Below the pieces are notes generated by a model. The model searched no databases. It saw only the letters and a list, made by a program, of their open reading frames with translations, and was not told the origin of the DNA. From NCBI GenBank assembly GCA_903893795.1, contig CAITNO010000011.1, positions 1 through 44,120 of the forward strand: a DNA stretch of 44,120 nucleotides, given 5' to 3'. Below, piece by piece: positions 9,243 through 16,912 of this stretch (the first letter of the stretch is position 1; the number at the start of each line of letters is the position of its first letter). A program made the translations under genes and the position numbers. Source of the DNA: Candidatus Hydrogenedentota bacterium (GTDB lineage Bacteria; Hydrogenedentota; Hydrogenedentia; Hydrogenedentales; CAITNO01).

Positions 9243-10002
9243 GTTTGATTCCCCTGTGTGGCAGGCTGTGTTTCGGGGGGGGTGTTTCATGCTGATTGTC
9301 TGTTTTCCAATTGTCAGCCGGCAGGGATGCCGGCGCTCCCAGTCTGTGGGCACTGCTGAAGCGCCATGCTTCGGCGCTGTCCACCAATCCTGTCTTGACG
9401 GGGTTGTTAATGATGTAGTCCACCGTATTGTGATAGTGCTCTTCATTGCGAATGAAACGGTCGAAGTACTCGCGGAACCAGAATGGGCCTGTTCGACGAA
9501 GCACCTTGTTGGCCTCTTGGGCGGAGAATGATTTCCATGTGTGCAGGATGTCCGGCAGAGACCAACCTTCCCGTGTTTCAATGAGCGCGTGCACATGATT
9601 GGGCATCACGGACCACGCAAGCAGGTGGTAGCGCGCAGCGTCGAAATGCAGGAGTGTGTCCTCCACGACTTCTGCGATGGCAGGTTGGCGCAGCCAGCAG
9701 GCACCGTGGTGGGCATCCTCGTAGCGTGCGATGCGGTTGTGCAACTCCATGACGCGCGGGTCGGTTGCAGGCAGGGTTTGGAGGCAGCCGAGCTCATCTT
9801 TCCATTCTTCGAGGAGGGTCAGGGGCAGGGCATCGAAGAGGCGGAAGGTGATGAACTGCTGAAGGCCGGGTTCGTCGAAGTGGGGAAGATAGCTGCGGGA
9901 ATACCAGCCCTTGTGAATGTCACCGGGTGCGTTACTGGGAGCGCCGGCATCCCTGCCGGCTTCTTCCGCCTTTCTGCTTTGTTCCTCGTTGTGCGAGTCC
10001 AT
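9235..10002 (-). CDS. REP-associated tyrosine transposase (RAYT)
   Basis: A 255-residue Y1/HUH single-strand endonuclease of the IS200-like RAYT family, which cuts or moves REP palindromes. The HUH motif is His136-Val-His138 (MPNHVHALI). The family block FWFREYFDRFIRNEEHYHNTVDYIINNPVKTGL follows as pieces around 174-206, with Tyr190 or Tyr196 as catalytic candidates. It begins one base after the preceding gene's stop and overlaps the next gene by eight bases. REP copies lie inside the coding sequence at both ends and in opposite orientation: residues 15-23 (AGRDAGAPS) and 221-229 (LGAPASLPA) are translated REP. The motifs are intact, so it may be active; it carries no IS-type terminal repeats other than these REPs. 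The start at 10002 is the best one I see; a start after the N-terminal REP is possible. Confidence 0.85.
   Translation of the reverse strand: MDSHNEEQSRKAEEAGRDAGAPSNAPGDIHKGWYSRSYLPHFDEPGLQQFITFRLFDALPLTLLEEWKDELGCLQTLPATDPRVMELHNRIARYEDAHHGACWLRQPAIAEVVEDTLLHFDAARYHLLAWSVMPNHVHALIETREGWSLPDILHTWKSFSAQEANKVLRRTGPFWFREYFDRFIRNEEHYHNTVDYIINNPVKTGLVDSAEAWRFSSAHRLGAPASLPADNWKTDNQHETPPPKHSLPHRGIKHE
9313..9343 (+). repeat. REP palindrome copy 1 (RAYT 3' end)
   Basis: The core at 9317-9343 consists of GCCGGC, AGGGAT, GCCGGC and then GCTCCCAGT. All 31 bases are identical to 10031-10061. On the other strand it reads GGGAG followed by a GC hairpin, matching the GGAG/GTAG tetranucleotide plus stem-loop layout of REPs that RAYTs recognise. 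It lies inside the RAYT reading frame. Confidence 0.85.
9934..9960 (-). repeat. REP palindrome copy 2 (RAYT 5' end, inverted)
   Basis: The same 27-base core in opposite orientation to copy 1, starting ACTGGGAGCGCCGGC. It encodes residues 15-23 of the RAYT. Together with copy 1 it brackets the transposase as an inverted pair, like a REPtron/BIME. Confidence 0.85.
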
Positions 10003-10003
10003 G

Positions 10004-12358
10004 TTATTTTGTCGGGGTCTGTGCTGCGGGGTCAGCCGGCAGGGATGCCGGCGCTCCCAGTGGGGACAAAGATGCCGGCGAGGACGCCGGCGCTCCCAGT
10101 GACGGCAACCAGGTGTCGAGCAGATAGCGCACGTTGATTACCTTGGCCGCGAGGTCTATGGGCACGTAGAAGTAGTGGTTTGACGCTTCGTAGCCGATGC
10201 GCGAGTCGGCGCTCTGGAGGGCGTAGAGCCGCTTTGCCAGGGCGAGTTCGCTGCGCAGCGCGTTTTCCAAGGTGGTGAGCAGGGCTGTTCTTGCTTCCGG
10301 TGTCTTCGCCTTTTCCAGCGCGTTTCTGGCCGAGACGAAGGCGGACTGGTTGGCCACGCTGCGGAAATGAACGGCGCAGGCTTCGGCGATGCCTGCCTCC
10401 TCCAGCAGCGCTTTGGCATTCGGGTCTTCCGCGGTCCGGTCTTTGAGTGAGGCGCGCAGTCCCGTCACCGCACGGTCAAACCCGTCGGCCATTTTGCCAA
10501 ACTGTGCGATGAAGACCTCGGCCGGAAAGACCGAGCGCCAGGCAACCAGTCCGTCGTAGGGGAAGCCCACCATGGTTGCGGCATAGCCCGTGGGACTGCC
10601 CCAGAGCGGGTTTGCCGGGCCCATCTGCTGCGGTCCCGAGTAAACCGTGCCGATGTTGTAGGGGTATTCGGCGAAGGCGGTGCTGCAGGTCTTCCATGCC
10701 TCCACGGCGGCGGGGGCGAGGTCGACGCCGAAGCGACGATTGGCAACGATGCGCAGCGCCTCGTCCACATTGGGCGCGGCGTCGTGGCCCATTTCCGCGA
10801 AGACTTCCAGGTTTGGCGAGGGACAGCCGCCGAGGGTCCAGCCGAGCATCAGTCCGTCGATGCCCGCGCCCCGCAGGTTGGAGGCGTGCTGCGCCGCCAG
10901 GCCCACCGCGGGGATATAGGGCACGGAGGCCAGTTCCCAGGTGACGTTGGCCTGCACCTTGGCCAGCACGTTCAGCCCGGCCTCCTTGGCCACGGCCCAG
11001 TTGTTGGTGGCGCGCGGTCCCGGCCCGGGCGTGGATACAGAGTATTCGCCAACAACACTTTCCACCCCGCCTCGGGTGACGGGGATGCTCCATTCGCTGA
11101 CGCTCATCATGGACACACTCTTGGGGAGCGCGGTCACGATGGGCTTGATCCACTCATCCTTCCAGCCCCAGTCCCACGCGATGAGCCGGGCCTTGCCGCC
11201 GCCTGCGTCGATGCCCTCCTGCAGGGTCCTGTGCAGGTCGGCGATGACGGCCGCGCCGCCTTCCTTTGCGCAACGCGGACAGTTGGCACCGCCGAAATGG
11301 GACCAGCAGTTGGTCAGGTTTTCGGAGGCGCTGATGGTGAAGAATCCGGCGAGGTCGGGAACGGACTTGCAGATGGAGGCCACGCCGTTGCGGAGATAGT
11401 CGCGCACTTCGGGCGCGCTGCTGCACATGCTGGCAAAGCCGCTTTCCTCGACCCCCTTCAGGTCGGGATGCTTTTCAAAGAAGGAGAGCTGCATGGCGCG
11501 GGGTTCGTTCAGGTAGAGATAGATGCCGATGCCGTATCGCCTGGCCCCTTCCACCAGGTTGGCCAGGTTGCGGAGCCGTTCCTCGTGGCGGTCACTCATG
11601 GACGGGTCCCAGGGAAACTCGGCCAGTTTGTAGAGCACGGCCTGCATCCAGACGCCGTTGACACCGGCATGGGCAAGCTGGGCGAGATAGCCGTCTGGAC
11701 AGGACTCGGCTGCGCCGTCCAGAAGCGGGTCGCCGTACATGGCAAAATAGGAGGAGCAGAAGCGCGGATTGAAAATGTTGGCCGCCGCTTTCTCTTCCGA
11801 GGGCGGGAGGGGCGCGGACAGGCGGTCGATGAATCCAAACAGGGGGTCTTTGGCACTGCCCAGCCCGTCCGGGAACTCTTCACGCATGAGCTGCGCGATT
11901 TCCGCCGCGCGTTTGGCCACGTCCGGCTCGGGCGTCGCGTAGTGCAGCGGCTCACACTTGGGCTTGAGGCTGCCCAGTTTGATGTAGAGGAAATCATCCT
12001 CGCGCAGTGTGTAGGCAAGCTGGTCGGGCGTCCAGTCGAGCAGTTGCAGCAACTGGTCATAATTGAGCAGGTGCCAGTTGCGGCGGATGACGGTGATAAA
12101 CGCGCGCTGCTTGACGGCGTCCGAAATGGGTGTCTGCTCCGGCAGGCCCATGCTCTTGGCCATATCGGTGACCTGTGCGGGTTCGGCGCCGACCACTTTG
12201 GCCATGCGCTCCACGGGCACGAGCGGCCAGTTGAACCAGACGAAGGCGTGGAACCGGTCGGGGAAATGGGGGAGAGGCACGGGTTCCGGGGTGGGGCCAG
12301 TCGGCAGTTCCATGGCGTGCATCATGGCCAGTCCAAGTATCGCCATTGTGGTTATCAT
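10004..12358 (-). CDS. Large hypothetical TIM-barrel-like protein with REP-encoded tail
   Basis: A 784-residue protein starting with a short hydrophobic stretch (MITTMAILGLAMMHAMELP), a weak signal peptide. The central part (about 210-520) shows repeating beta/alpha text typical of a hydrolase barrel: GVNGVWMQAVLYKLAEF, YGIGIYLYLNEPRAM, LIAWDWGWKDEW. A CPRC motif near residue 367 within FGGANCPRCAKEG recalls barrel enzymes of the GH20/GH123 type. About 600-760 is helical. I cannot assign a family with confidence; a role in glycan breakdown fits its operon partners. The final 30 or so residues (LGAPASSPASLSPLGAPASLPAD) are two translated REP units and are unlikely to belong to the original protein. 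It overlaps the preceding DUF4091 gene by four bases. Confidence 0.6.
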   Translation of the reverse strand: MITTMAILGLAMMHAMELPTGPTPEPVPLPHFPDRFHAFVWFNWPLVPVERMAKVVGAEPAQVTDMAKSMGLPEQTPISDAVKQRAFITVIRRNWHLLNYDQLLQLLDWTPDQLAYTLREDDFLYIKLGSLKPKCEPLHYATPEPDVAKRAAEIAQLMREEFPDGLGSAKDPLFGFIDRLSAPLPPSEEKAAANIFNPRFCSSYFAMYGDPLLDGAAESCPDGYLAQLAHAGVNGVWMQAVLYKLAEFPWDPSMSDRHEERLRNLANLVEGARRYGIGIYLYLNEPRAMQLSFFEKHPDLKGVEESGFASMCSSAPEVRDYLRNGVASICKSVPDLAGFFTISASENLTNCWSHFGGANCPRCAKEGGAAVIADLHRTLQEGIDAGGGKARLIAWDWGWKDEWIKPIVTALPKSVSMMSVSEWSIPVTRGGVESVVGEYSVSTPGPGPRATNNWAVAKEAGLNVLAKVQANVTWELASVPYIPAVGLAAQHASNLRGAGIDGLMLGWTLGGCPSPNLEVFAEMGHDAAPNVDEALRIVANRRFGVDLAPAAVEAWKTCSTAFAEYPYNIGTVYSGPQQMGPANPLWGSPTGYAATMVGFPYDGLVAWRSVFPAEVFIAQFGKMADGFDRAVTGLRASLKDRTAEDPNAKALLEEAGIAEACAVHFRSVANQSAFVSARNALEKAKTPEARTALLTTLENALRSELALAKRLYALQSADSRIGYEASNHYFYVPIDLAAKVINVRYLLDTWLPSLGAPASSPASLSPLGAPASLPADPAAQTPTK
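10031..10061 (+). repeat. REP palindrome copy 3
   Basis: Identical over 31 bases to 9313-9343 and in the same orientation, 718 bases away. It lies inside the 3' end of the 784-residue gene and encodes LGAPASLPAD there. Two GCCGGC arms are separated by AGGGAT. Confidence 0.85.
10071..10100 (+). repeat. REP palindrome copy 4, variant
   Basis: GATGCCGGCGAGGACGCCGG followed by CGCTCCCAGT: the same right-hand half as the other copies with a changed loop. With copy 3 it forms a direct tandem pair only nine bases apart. It encodes LGAPASSPAS in the 784-residue protein. Confidence 0.8.
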
Positions 12359-15300
12359 TTTGCCTCCTCCTTCTGAAGGGCCGCGAGTTCCGCGGCGATG
12401 CGTGTCCGGTTCTGTTTGATTAGGTTGAAGTCGATTTCATAATCGCGCGTCTGCCGCGTGATTTCGTCAATGTTTTTCATCTGCCAACCCACCACCCGGT
12501 CCACCATCTCGCTGATGGCCGCCGTGGCGTGGTCTGCGGCCGCCGTCCTGCCTGCGGTGCGCGCCTTTTCCGCCTCCGCCCGCAGCGCATAAAGCGCGCG
12601 GTAGTCTTCCTGCCCGTCACGGCAGGCTTCCCAGCGGCGCGACGGCGTGACCTGATCGCCGGTCTGGTACACCACCGACCAGTCGGTCGTCTCCAGCGGC
12701 CACCACGCGTCATGATACTTGTAGCACCAGAATCCCGCACCCTTCAGTCCCAGTTTCCATGCGGTCCACCCATAGGCGCGGTAATAGCCCAGCGAAAGCA
12801 TGTTTTTGCCCGGGTCGGTCGCCTCGTAGGCCCAGAGCGTTTTGGCGTTTTGCTGGAACCACTGCAACAGTTCGGGGTCGCGTTTGAGCACGTTAACCTC
12901 GGGCTGCCAAACGTCAATCAGGTCCTTGAATTCCGCCACTTGGGGCACGCGCATCATGCCTGTGGGATCGGCATAGTTGCGAATTTTGGGATCGACCGTC
13001 TTCACCCGTTCGCAGGATTTGCGCAGGTCGGAAATGATTGTATGACCCGTAAGCCAGGGTTCGTCGTAGGGGTAGAACACCCAGCGGTCATAGCCCCAGC
13101 CCTTGTCGGCCAGATGCGACGCCAATGCGCGCACGGCCGTGGCGAAGCCCGTGTTCGCTTCGGTACTGTCCGATGCAGGCGTCCTGCCTTCGGGCCATTG
13201 CAGCGCGGGCGGGCCGGCAAAGGTTACTTGGAACCACTTGGGCAACCGGTCCAGCGACTTGTCGAAGCCGGTCCAGTCGGGTACAACGGTTGCCGCGCCC
13301 TGCGCGTCCACCGGCACCAGGGGCAGGCGCGGCCCATAGGCCACGCTGATGCCGTGGTCGAGCATGTCCTTCAACTGCTGGTCCGAGGTCTCGGCGACGT
13401 CTGTGCCCACCCAGTTCATCTGCGCGTACACGCCTTCGGGCAGTCGGGTCGGCAGCACCTCTATGGTCACCGGAATCTCGCGCAGCGTGCAGGTCTCCTC
13501 CAGCGAGCCCAGATAGAGGGTCAGCGTGTGCGTGCCTGCTTCGAGGCCGTGGGTGTCCACGACCAGCCACAACTGCGACGCCTCCAGCGGGGAAAGGGTG
13601 ATGGTGCGCGACAAGTCCAGTTCGGGCAGTGCATCGGGCACCAGGACGCCGTACGCGTCGGGCACCATCACGCCGCGCCGCAGCGTGATGTGTTTGGCCA
13701 GTTCGGGGTCTTTGTCCGGGGCGCCGCCCGAGAGTTTCGGCTTGGAGAACACACAGCGCACGCCCACGGGCCGGTCGGTGATGTTCAGCAGGTTGAGCGC
13801 CACGTCCTCGAACTCGTCGCCAAAGGCCGTGACGGTGATGGGCGGCGCTGTCTCAAATTTCTCCGGTACGTCGTGCGGGTCAAAGTTGTCCCAAGGGTTC
13901 AGGTCCTGCCAGCAGACAAAACTGCCCTTGCCGCCCGCGTCCCAGAATTGGCAGAGTCCGTTGAGCAGGCACAGCGACTGGACGGCCCGTCTGCGAAATT
14001 CGGTGGACTTGCCTGCGGTTGAAAGCGACAGGTCCCAAAGGGCGTTTGGATTGTCCGTTGCGTGGTTGTCGCGGGCATGGACGGAGTATCCGGTATTTTC
14101 GGCCTCATACAGCGCATTCTCCAGCCCTCCGCTGATGGCCTTCAATATGGGCCGCGGTCCGCGGTGCCCCGGGTCGGAGAGTTTTCCGAAGGCTTGTCTG
14201 AATTCTTCATAGACCGTTTCGTGTGAAAGCACCCCGGCGGTGAAGGTATGGGTGACTCTTCCCAGCGGACCAAGCGTGCCGGTGGCAAAGAGTTCAAAGA
14301 CCACGGTTGTCCTCTCCGTCGGGGGAGCCAGCGTCACAGGAACCTCGGCGGAAGTGGCCCCCTCATCAACGGGCACGATTCTGATGTCCTTTGAATTGAA
14401 CCCTCTCTGCACGCTCACCGACAGAAAGGCATCGCCGGCCGCAGGCGCCGGCCAGGAAACCCGAACGGTATTTTCCCCCCAGTAGCAGTCACCGGCGTTG
14501 ACGGCCAGATCGTGGTCCTGAAGCGGGTTGAAATCATTTGACGCCGCCTTAAAGGGTGCGTTGACCCGGCCGTTCATGGCCGAATTGCCGCGAAGCGCAC
14601 CCCAGAGTGCCCTGCCCATGCCGCCCCAGGTGAGGCACTGCACGGCACCGGGTGTCGCCGCGACGACTTCGAGGATGCCGTCGCCGTCCATGTCACCCAT
14701 GGCTGTTGCCGTGCCGCCGCCGCCACCCAGCTTTATCGGGGTTGCCTCCGACCCGTCGGCACGCACCAGGAAGTGGCTCGCGCCGGTGATGGGGTCATTG
14801 TCGCGCACACCCACCAGGATCTCCGGTTTGCCGTCGCCGTCCACATCGCCGACGACCGGTGCCGTGAAAATGCCCCGGCCCGACAGTTCCTTCCGCCAGC
14901 GTTCCGTGCCGTCCGCGTTGGTGCAGTAAAGGAAGTTGCCCTTGTCGCCATGAACCGTCTCCATTCGGCCGTCGCCGTCCAGGTCGACGGTGGCCAGCGA
15001 CAGGTATTCCTGCATCTCCGTCGGCGCATGCCAAAGCAGCTTTCCCGTGGCACCTTCCAGCGCGAAGAGGCCGCAGTCGCGCCCGGCGTTGCTGCGCGCC
15101 AGCAGCACCTCCACGGTTCCGTCACCGTTCAGGTCGGCCAGGTTTATCCCCGAGCGCCCGAAAGGCATGTTTCCCGTCCAGCGCCACTTCACCGCGCCGT
15201 TTCGGTCCAGGCAGTACACGTGGCCGTTGTCCGTGCCGTAGACCACTTCGGAGAATCCATCGCCGTCCACGTCCCCGATGGCAGGCACACTGGCGCGGAA

Positions 15301-15897
15301 CTTGTCGCCGAAAAAACGCCAGCGGATTTGGCCCTCGTCTGACAGGCAGTAGACCGAGCCGTCCATGCGGCTGACCAGAATCTGCCGCATGCCCTCGTTC
15401 ATCATGAAGTCGGCGGCGATGCAGGAAAGCGGGCAGCCGTTTTCAGCAAGGGAAACGGTCCAGTTGGTCTTTCCGTTGTCGTCCAGGCAGACGATGGAGG
15501 CGTCTTCCAGGACCGCCAGCAACAGCCGCTTACCCCGGTCCAGTTCCTCCGGCGTGGGGGGGCGCATGACCACTTTTGGCTCCTTGGAGGGGTCCGTGCT
15601 TGAGCCGCTGTCCTGGACCTCCCCGACGTCGCGCGCGGGAAGGGAACCCAGCACCGTGATGGGCTGCGTCACCTTCGCGGCGAGTTCGGCTGTCCATCGG
15701 ACCGCGCCGTTGCCTTCGAGCAGTGTGACCTTGTTGCCTGCGGCAATCACCACACCTTCCGGTTTTTCCGCGCAGGGGTAGAGGGTGGGCGCGGCGGCCG
15801 TGCCGTCGGTCTTGAAAGTCCATTTGACTGTTTGGGCCGGGGCGGAGCTGTCGAGGATAAGGAAGACGCCCAAGAGGAGCGAGGCATAGCGAAGCAT
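12355..15897 (-). CDS. Exported FG-GAP beta-propeller / DUF4091 fusion protein
   Basis: A 1180-residue protein; the start at 15897 follows AAAGGG and gives a clean signal peptide (LRYASLLLGVFLILDSSAPAQ). Residues of about 30-435 form a beta-propeller with PQQ/FG-GAP-like blades; five calcium-binding DxDGDG-type loops are visible near residues 209, 255, 305, 351 and 402 (DVDGDG, DLNGDG, DLDGDG, DVDGDG, DMDGDG). A beta-sandwich stretch follows at about 470-570 and further beta domains to about 780. The C-terminal third carries DUF4091 text (FYPYDEPW, WAYEATDPGKNMLSLGYYRAYG, GFWCYKYHDAWWPLE, SRRWEACRDGQEDYRALY), related to GH123-like barrels. The DE pair in YDEPW is a candidate active site. A calcium-dependent extracellular carbohydrate-binding and cleaving role is inferred. 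It is the first gene of the - strand operon. Confidence 0.75.
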   Translation of the reverse strand: MLRYASLLLGVFLILDSSAPAQTVKWTFKTDGTAAAPTLYPCAEKPEGVVIAAGNKVTLLEGNGAVRWTAELAAKVTQPITVLGSLPARDVGEVQDSGSSTDPSKEPKVVMRPPTPEELDRGKRLLLAVLEDASIVCLDDNGKTNWTVSLAENGCPLSCIAADFMMNEGMRQILVSRMDGSVYCLSDEGQIRWRFFGDKFRASVPAIGDVDGDGFSEVVYGTDNGHVYCLDRNGAVKWRWTGNMPFGRSGINLADLNGDGTVEVLLARSNAGRDCGLFALEGATGKLLWHAPTEMQEYLSLATVDLDGDGRMETVHGDKGNFLYCTNADGTERWRKELSGRGIFTAPVVGDVDGDGKPEILVGVRDNDPITGASHFLVRADGSEATPIKLGGGGGTATAMGDMDGDGILEVVAATPGAVQCLTWGGMGRALWGALRGNSAMNGRVNAPFKAASNDFNPLQDHDLAVNAGDCYWGENTVRVSWPAPAAGDAFLSVSVQRGFNSKDIRIVPVDEGATSAEVPVTLAPPTERTTVVFELFATGTLGPLGRVTHTFTAGVLSHETVYEEFRQAFGKLSDPGHRGPRPILKAISGGLENALYEAENTGYSVHARDNHATDNPNALWDLSLSTAGKSTEFRRRAVQSLCLLNGLCQFWDAGGKGSFVCWQDLNPWDNFDPHDVPEKFETAPPITVTAFGDEFEDVALNLLNITDRPVGVRCVFSKPKLSGGAPDKDPELAKHITLRRGVMVPDAYGVLVPDALPELDLSRTITLSPLEASQLWLVVDTHGLEAGTHTLTLYLGSLEETCTLREIPVTIEVLPTRLPEGVYAQMNWVGTDVAETSDQQLKDMLDHGISVAYGPRLPLVPVDAQGAATVVPDWTGFDKSLDRLPKWFQVTFAGPPALQWPEGRTPASDSTEANTGFATAVRALASHLADKGWGYDRWVFYPYDEPWLTGHTIISDLRKSCERVKTVDPKIRNYADPTGMMRVPQVAEFKDLIDVWQPEVNVLKRDPELLQWFQQNAKTLWAYEATDPGKNMLSLGYYRAYGWTAWKLGLKGAGFWCYKYHDAWWPLETTDWSVVYQTGDQVTPSRRWEACRDGQEDYRALYALRAEAEKARTAGRTAAADHATAAISEMVDRVVGWQMKNIDEITRQTRDYEIDFNLIKQNRTRIAAELAALQKEEAK

Positions 15898-15928
15898 TGG
15901 GAACCCTTTCAGTTTATAGGCGCTCCTC

Positions 15929-15957
15929 ACTATAGAATGCGGGAAAGGTGCCGTTCC
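15929..15957 (-). promoter_or_regulatory. Weak candidate promoter of the DUF4091 operon
   Basis: TATAGT is read on the - strand at 15934-15929, about 30 bases before the start codon. The matching -35 (GGAACG, 17 bases away) is poor. Only the -10 is convincing. Confidence 0.25.
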
Positions 15958-16047
15958 AGCGGCGTGAAGCGTGGCCGGAAGCGTTGCCTGGGCAAGGGGC
16001 GGTCTCCCGCCTGTTTTCCACGCTGAATGCGTTGTGTCGGCGCTTGG

Positions 16048-16309
16048 GAATCACCCCTTCGGGGTGTAAGGGCGAACCCTTGCAGGGTAGGGAAGAGAGG
16101 GGAGCTGCCTATGACCCGGGGTAGGCCTTCGTCACGCTGATGCGTGACTTCGGCCAACCCCGGGCTTTGCTCAGTAATCCCTTCGGGATAACCGGGATGC
16201 CGGCGCTTCTGCCGGCTGCCTGGGGTGGGTCCTCGTCACGCTGCTATGGGGGCATTTGGTCAAGTCCGGGCTTTGCTCAGCAATCCCCTCGGGATAACCG
16301 AAGCGCCGG
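16048..16309. repeat. Hairpin-rich tandem repeat block
   Basis: Two diverged copies of a unit of about 90 bases lie at about 16115-16206 and 16220-16309, both containing tcgtcacgctg, ccgggctttgctcag and ATCCC-TC-GGGATAACC. Several short stem-loops line up: CACCCC/GGGGTG at 16052-16066, ACCCT/AGGGT near 16077-16089, TCACGC/GCGTGA at 16132-16147 and ATCCC/GGGAT in each copy. A REP-like GCCGGC pair sits near 16200. The rest of 15898-16327 has no convincing gene. Confidence 0.7.
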
Positions 16310-16327
16310 AGACACCAGCAAATGGCT

Positions 16328-16912
16328 CTATGCCGAGAGCTTTTTCAGGGCGTCCAGTTGGTCTTTCAGTGTCTCCAATATGGGGTGGTCCCAACCCTGG
16401 CAGAGGGCCTCGTACATGGAGTCGTAGTACCAGAGGCTGCCGTCGCGACCCCCTTTGAAGGCTTTCCAGGTGTCTTCGCCGTGTTGGCGGAGCGCCCTGT
16501 AGAGTGACCGCATGTTGTGCAGCTTGTCCGCCGCCATGATGAGGCGGGCTTCCGGCGCGGCCGTGGCGGCTTCGGCCAGATGCCTTTCCTTGCGTTCGCG
16601 CCAGGGCGGTTTGGGCAGTTCGAGCGTGTCGCTGCAGGCGAGTACCAGCGCCGCCACGTGCTGGCCGAACTGGTCCTGGATGCGGTCGAGCGTGTCCTGC
16701 CCGCCCTGGTCCTCGGCCGCATCGTGCAGGAGCGCGGCGATGAAGAGGTCCTCGTCGCCGCCGTATTCGCCCACGATGGCGGCCACGCCCACCAGGTGGG
16801 TGACGTAGGGCACCCGTTCGGGGCCCCGGCGCCGCTGTTCGGCGTGCAGTTCAAAGGCCAGGGCCAGCGCCTCCAGCACCCGTTCGGTGTATGTGTGGCC
16901 GGTTTCGCTCAC
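16328..16912 (-). CDS. HD-domain phosphohydrolase, SpoT/MESH1-like
   Basis: A 194-residue protein matching the N-terminal hydrolase domain of RelA/SpoT and stand-alone small alarmone hydrolases. Visible metal-site motifs are a first His in YVTHLVGVAAIV, HDAAED at about 63-68 and AADKLHNM at about 131-138, in the expected order. There is no synthetase or regulatory domain, and the size matches MESH1-type enzymes (about 180). It may hydrolyse (p)ppGpp or a related 3'-phosphorylated nucleotide. It is the last gene of the folate operon and overlaps gdpD by four bases. Sharing an operon with GTP cyclohydrolase suggests, but does not prove, a link to GTP metabolism. Confidence 0.8.
   Translation of the reverse strand: MSETGHTYTERVLEALALAFELHAEQRRRGPERVPYVTHLVGVAAIVGEYGGDEDLFIAALLHDAAEDQGGQDTLDRIQDQFGQHVAALVLACSDTLELPKPPWRERKERHLAEAATAAPEARLIMAADKLHNMRSLYRALRQHGEDTWKAFKGGRDGSLWYYDSMYEALCQGWDHPILETLKDQLDALKKLSA

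Noticed and set aside
9313..10100. CRISPR array
   Set aside because: The repeats are few, differ in orientation, are not regularly spaced and have GC palindromes typical of REPs next to a RAYT.
16140..16427. A 95-residue frame in the hairpin block
   Set aside because: It only translates the repeats and runs into the end of the HD gene on the other strand.
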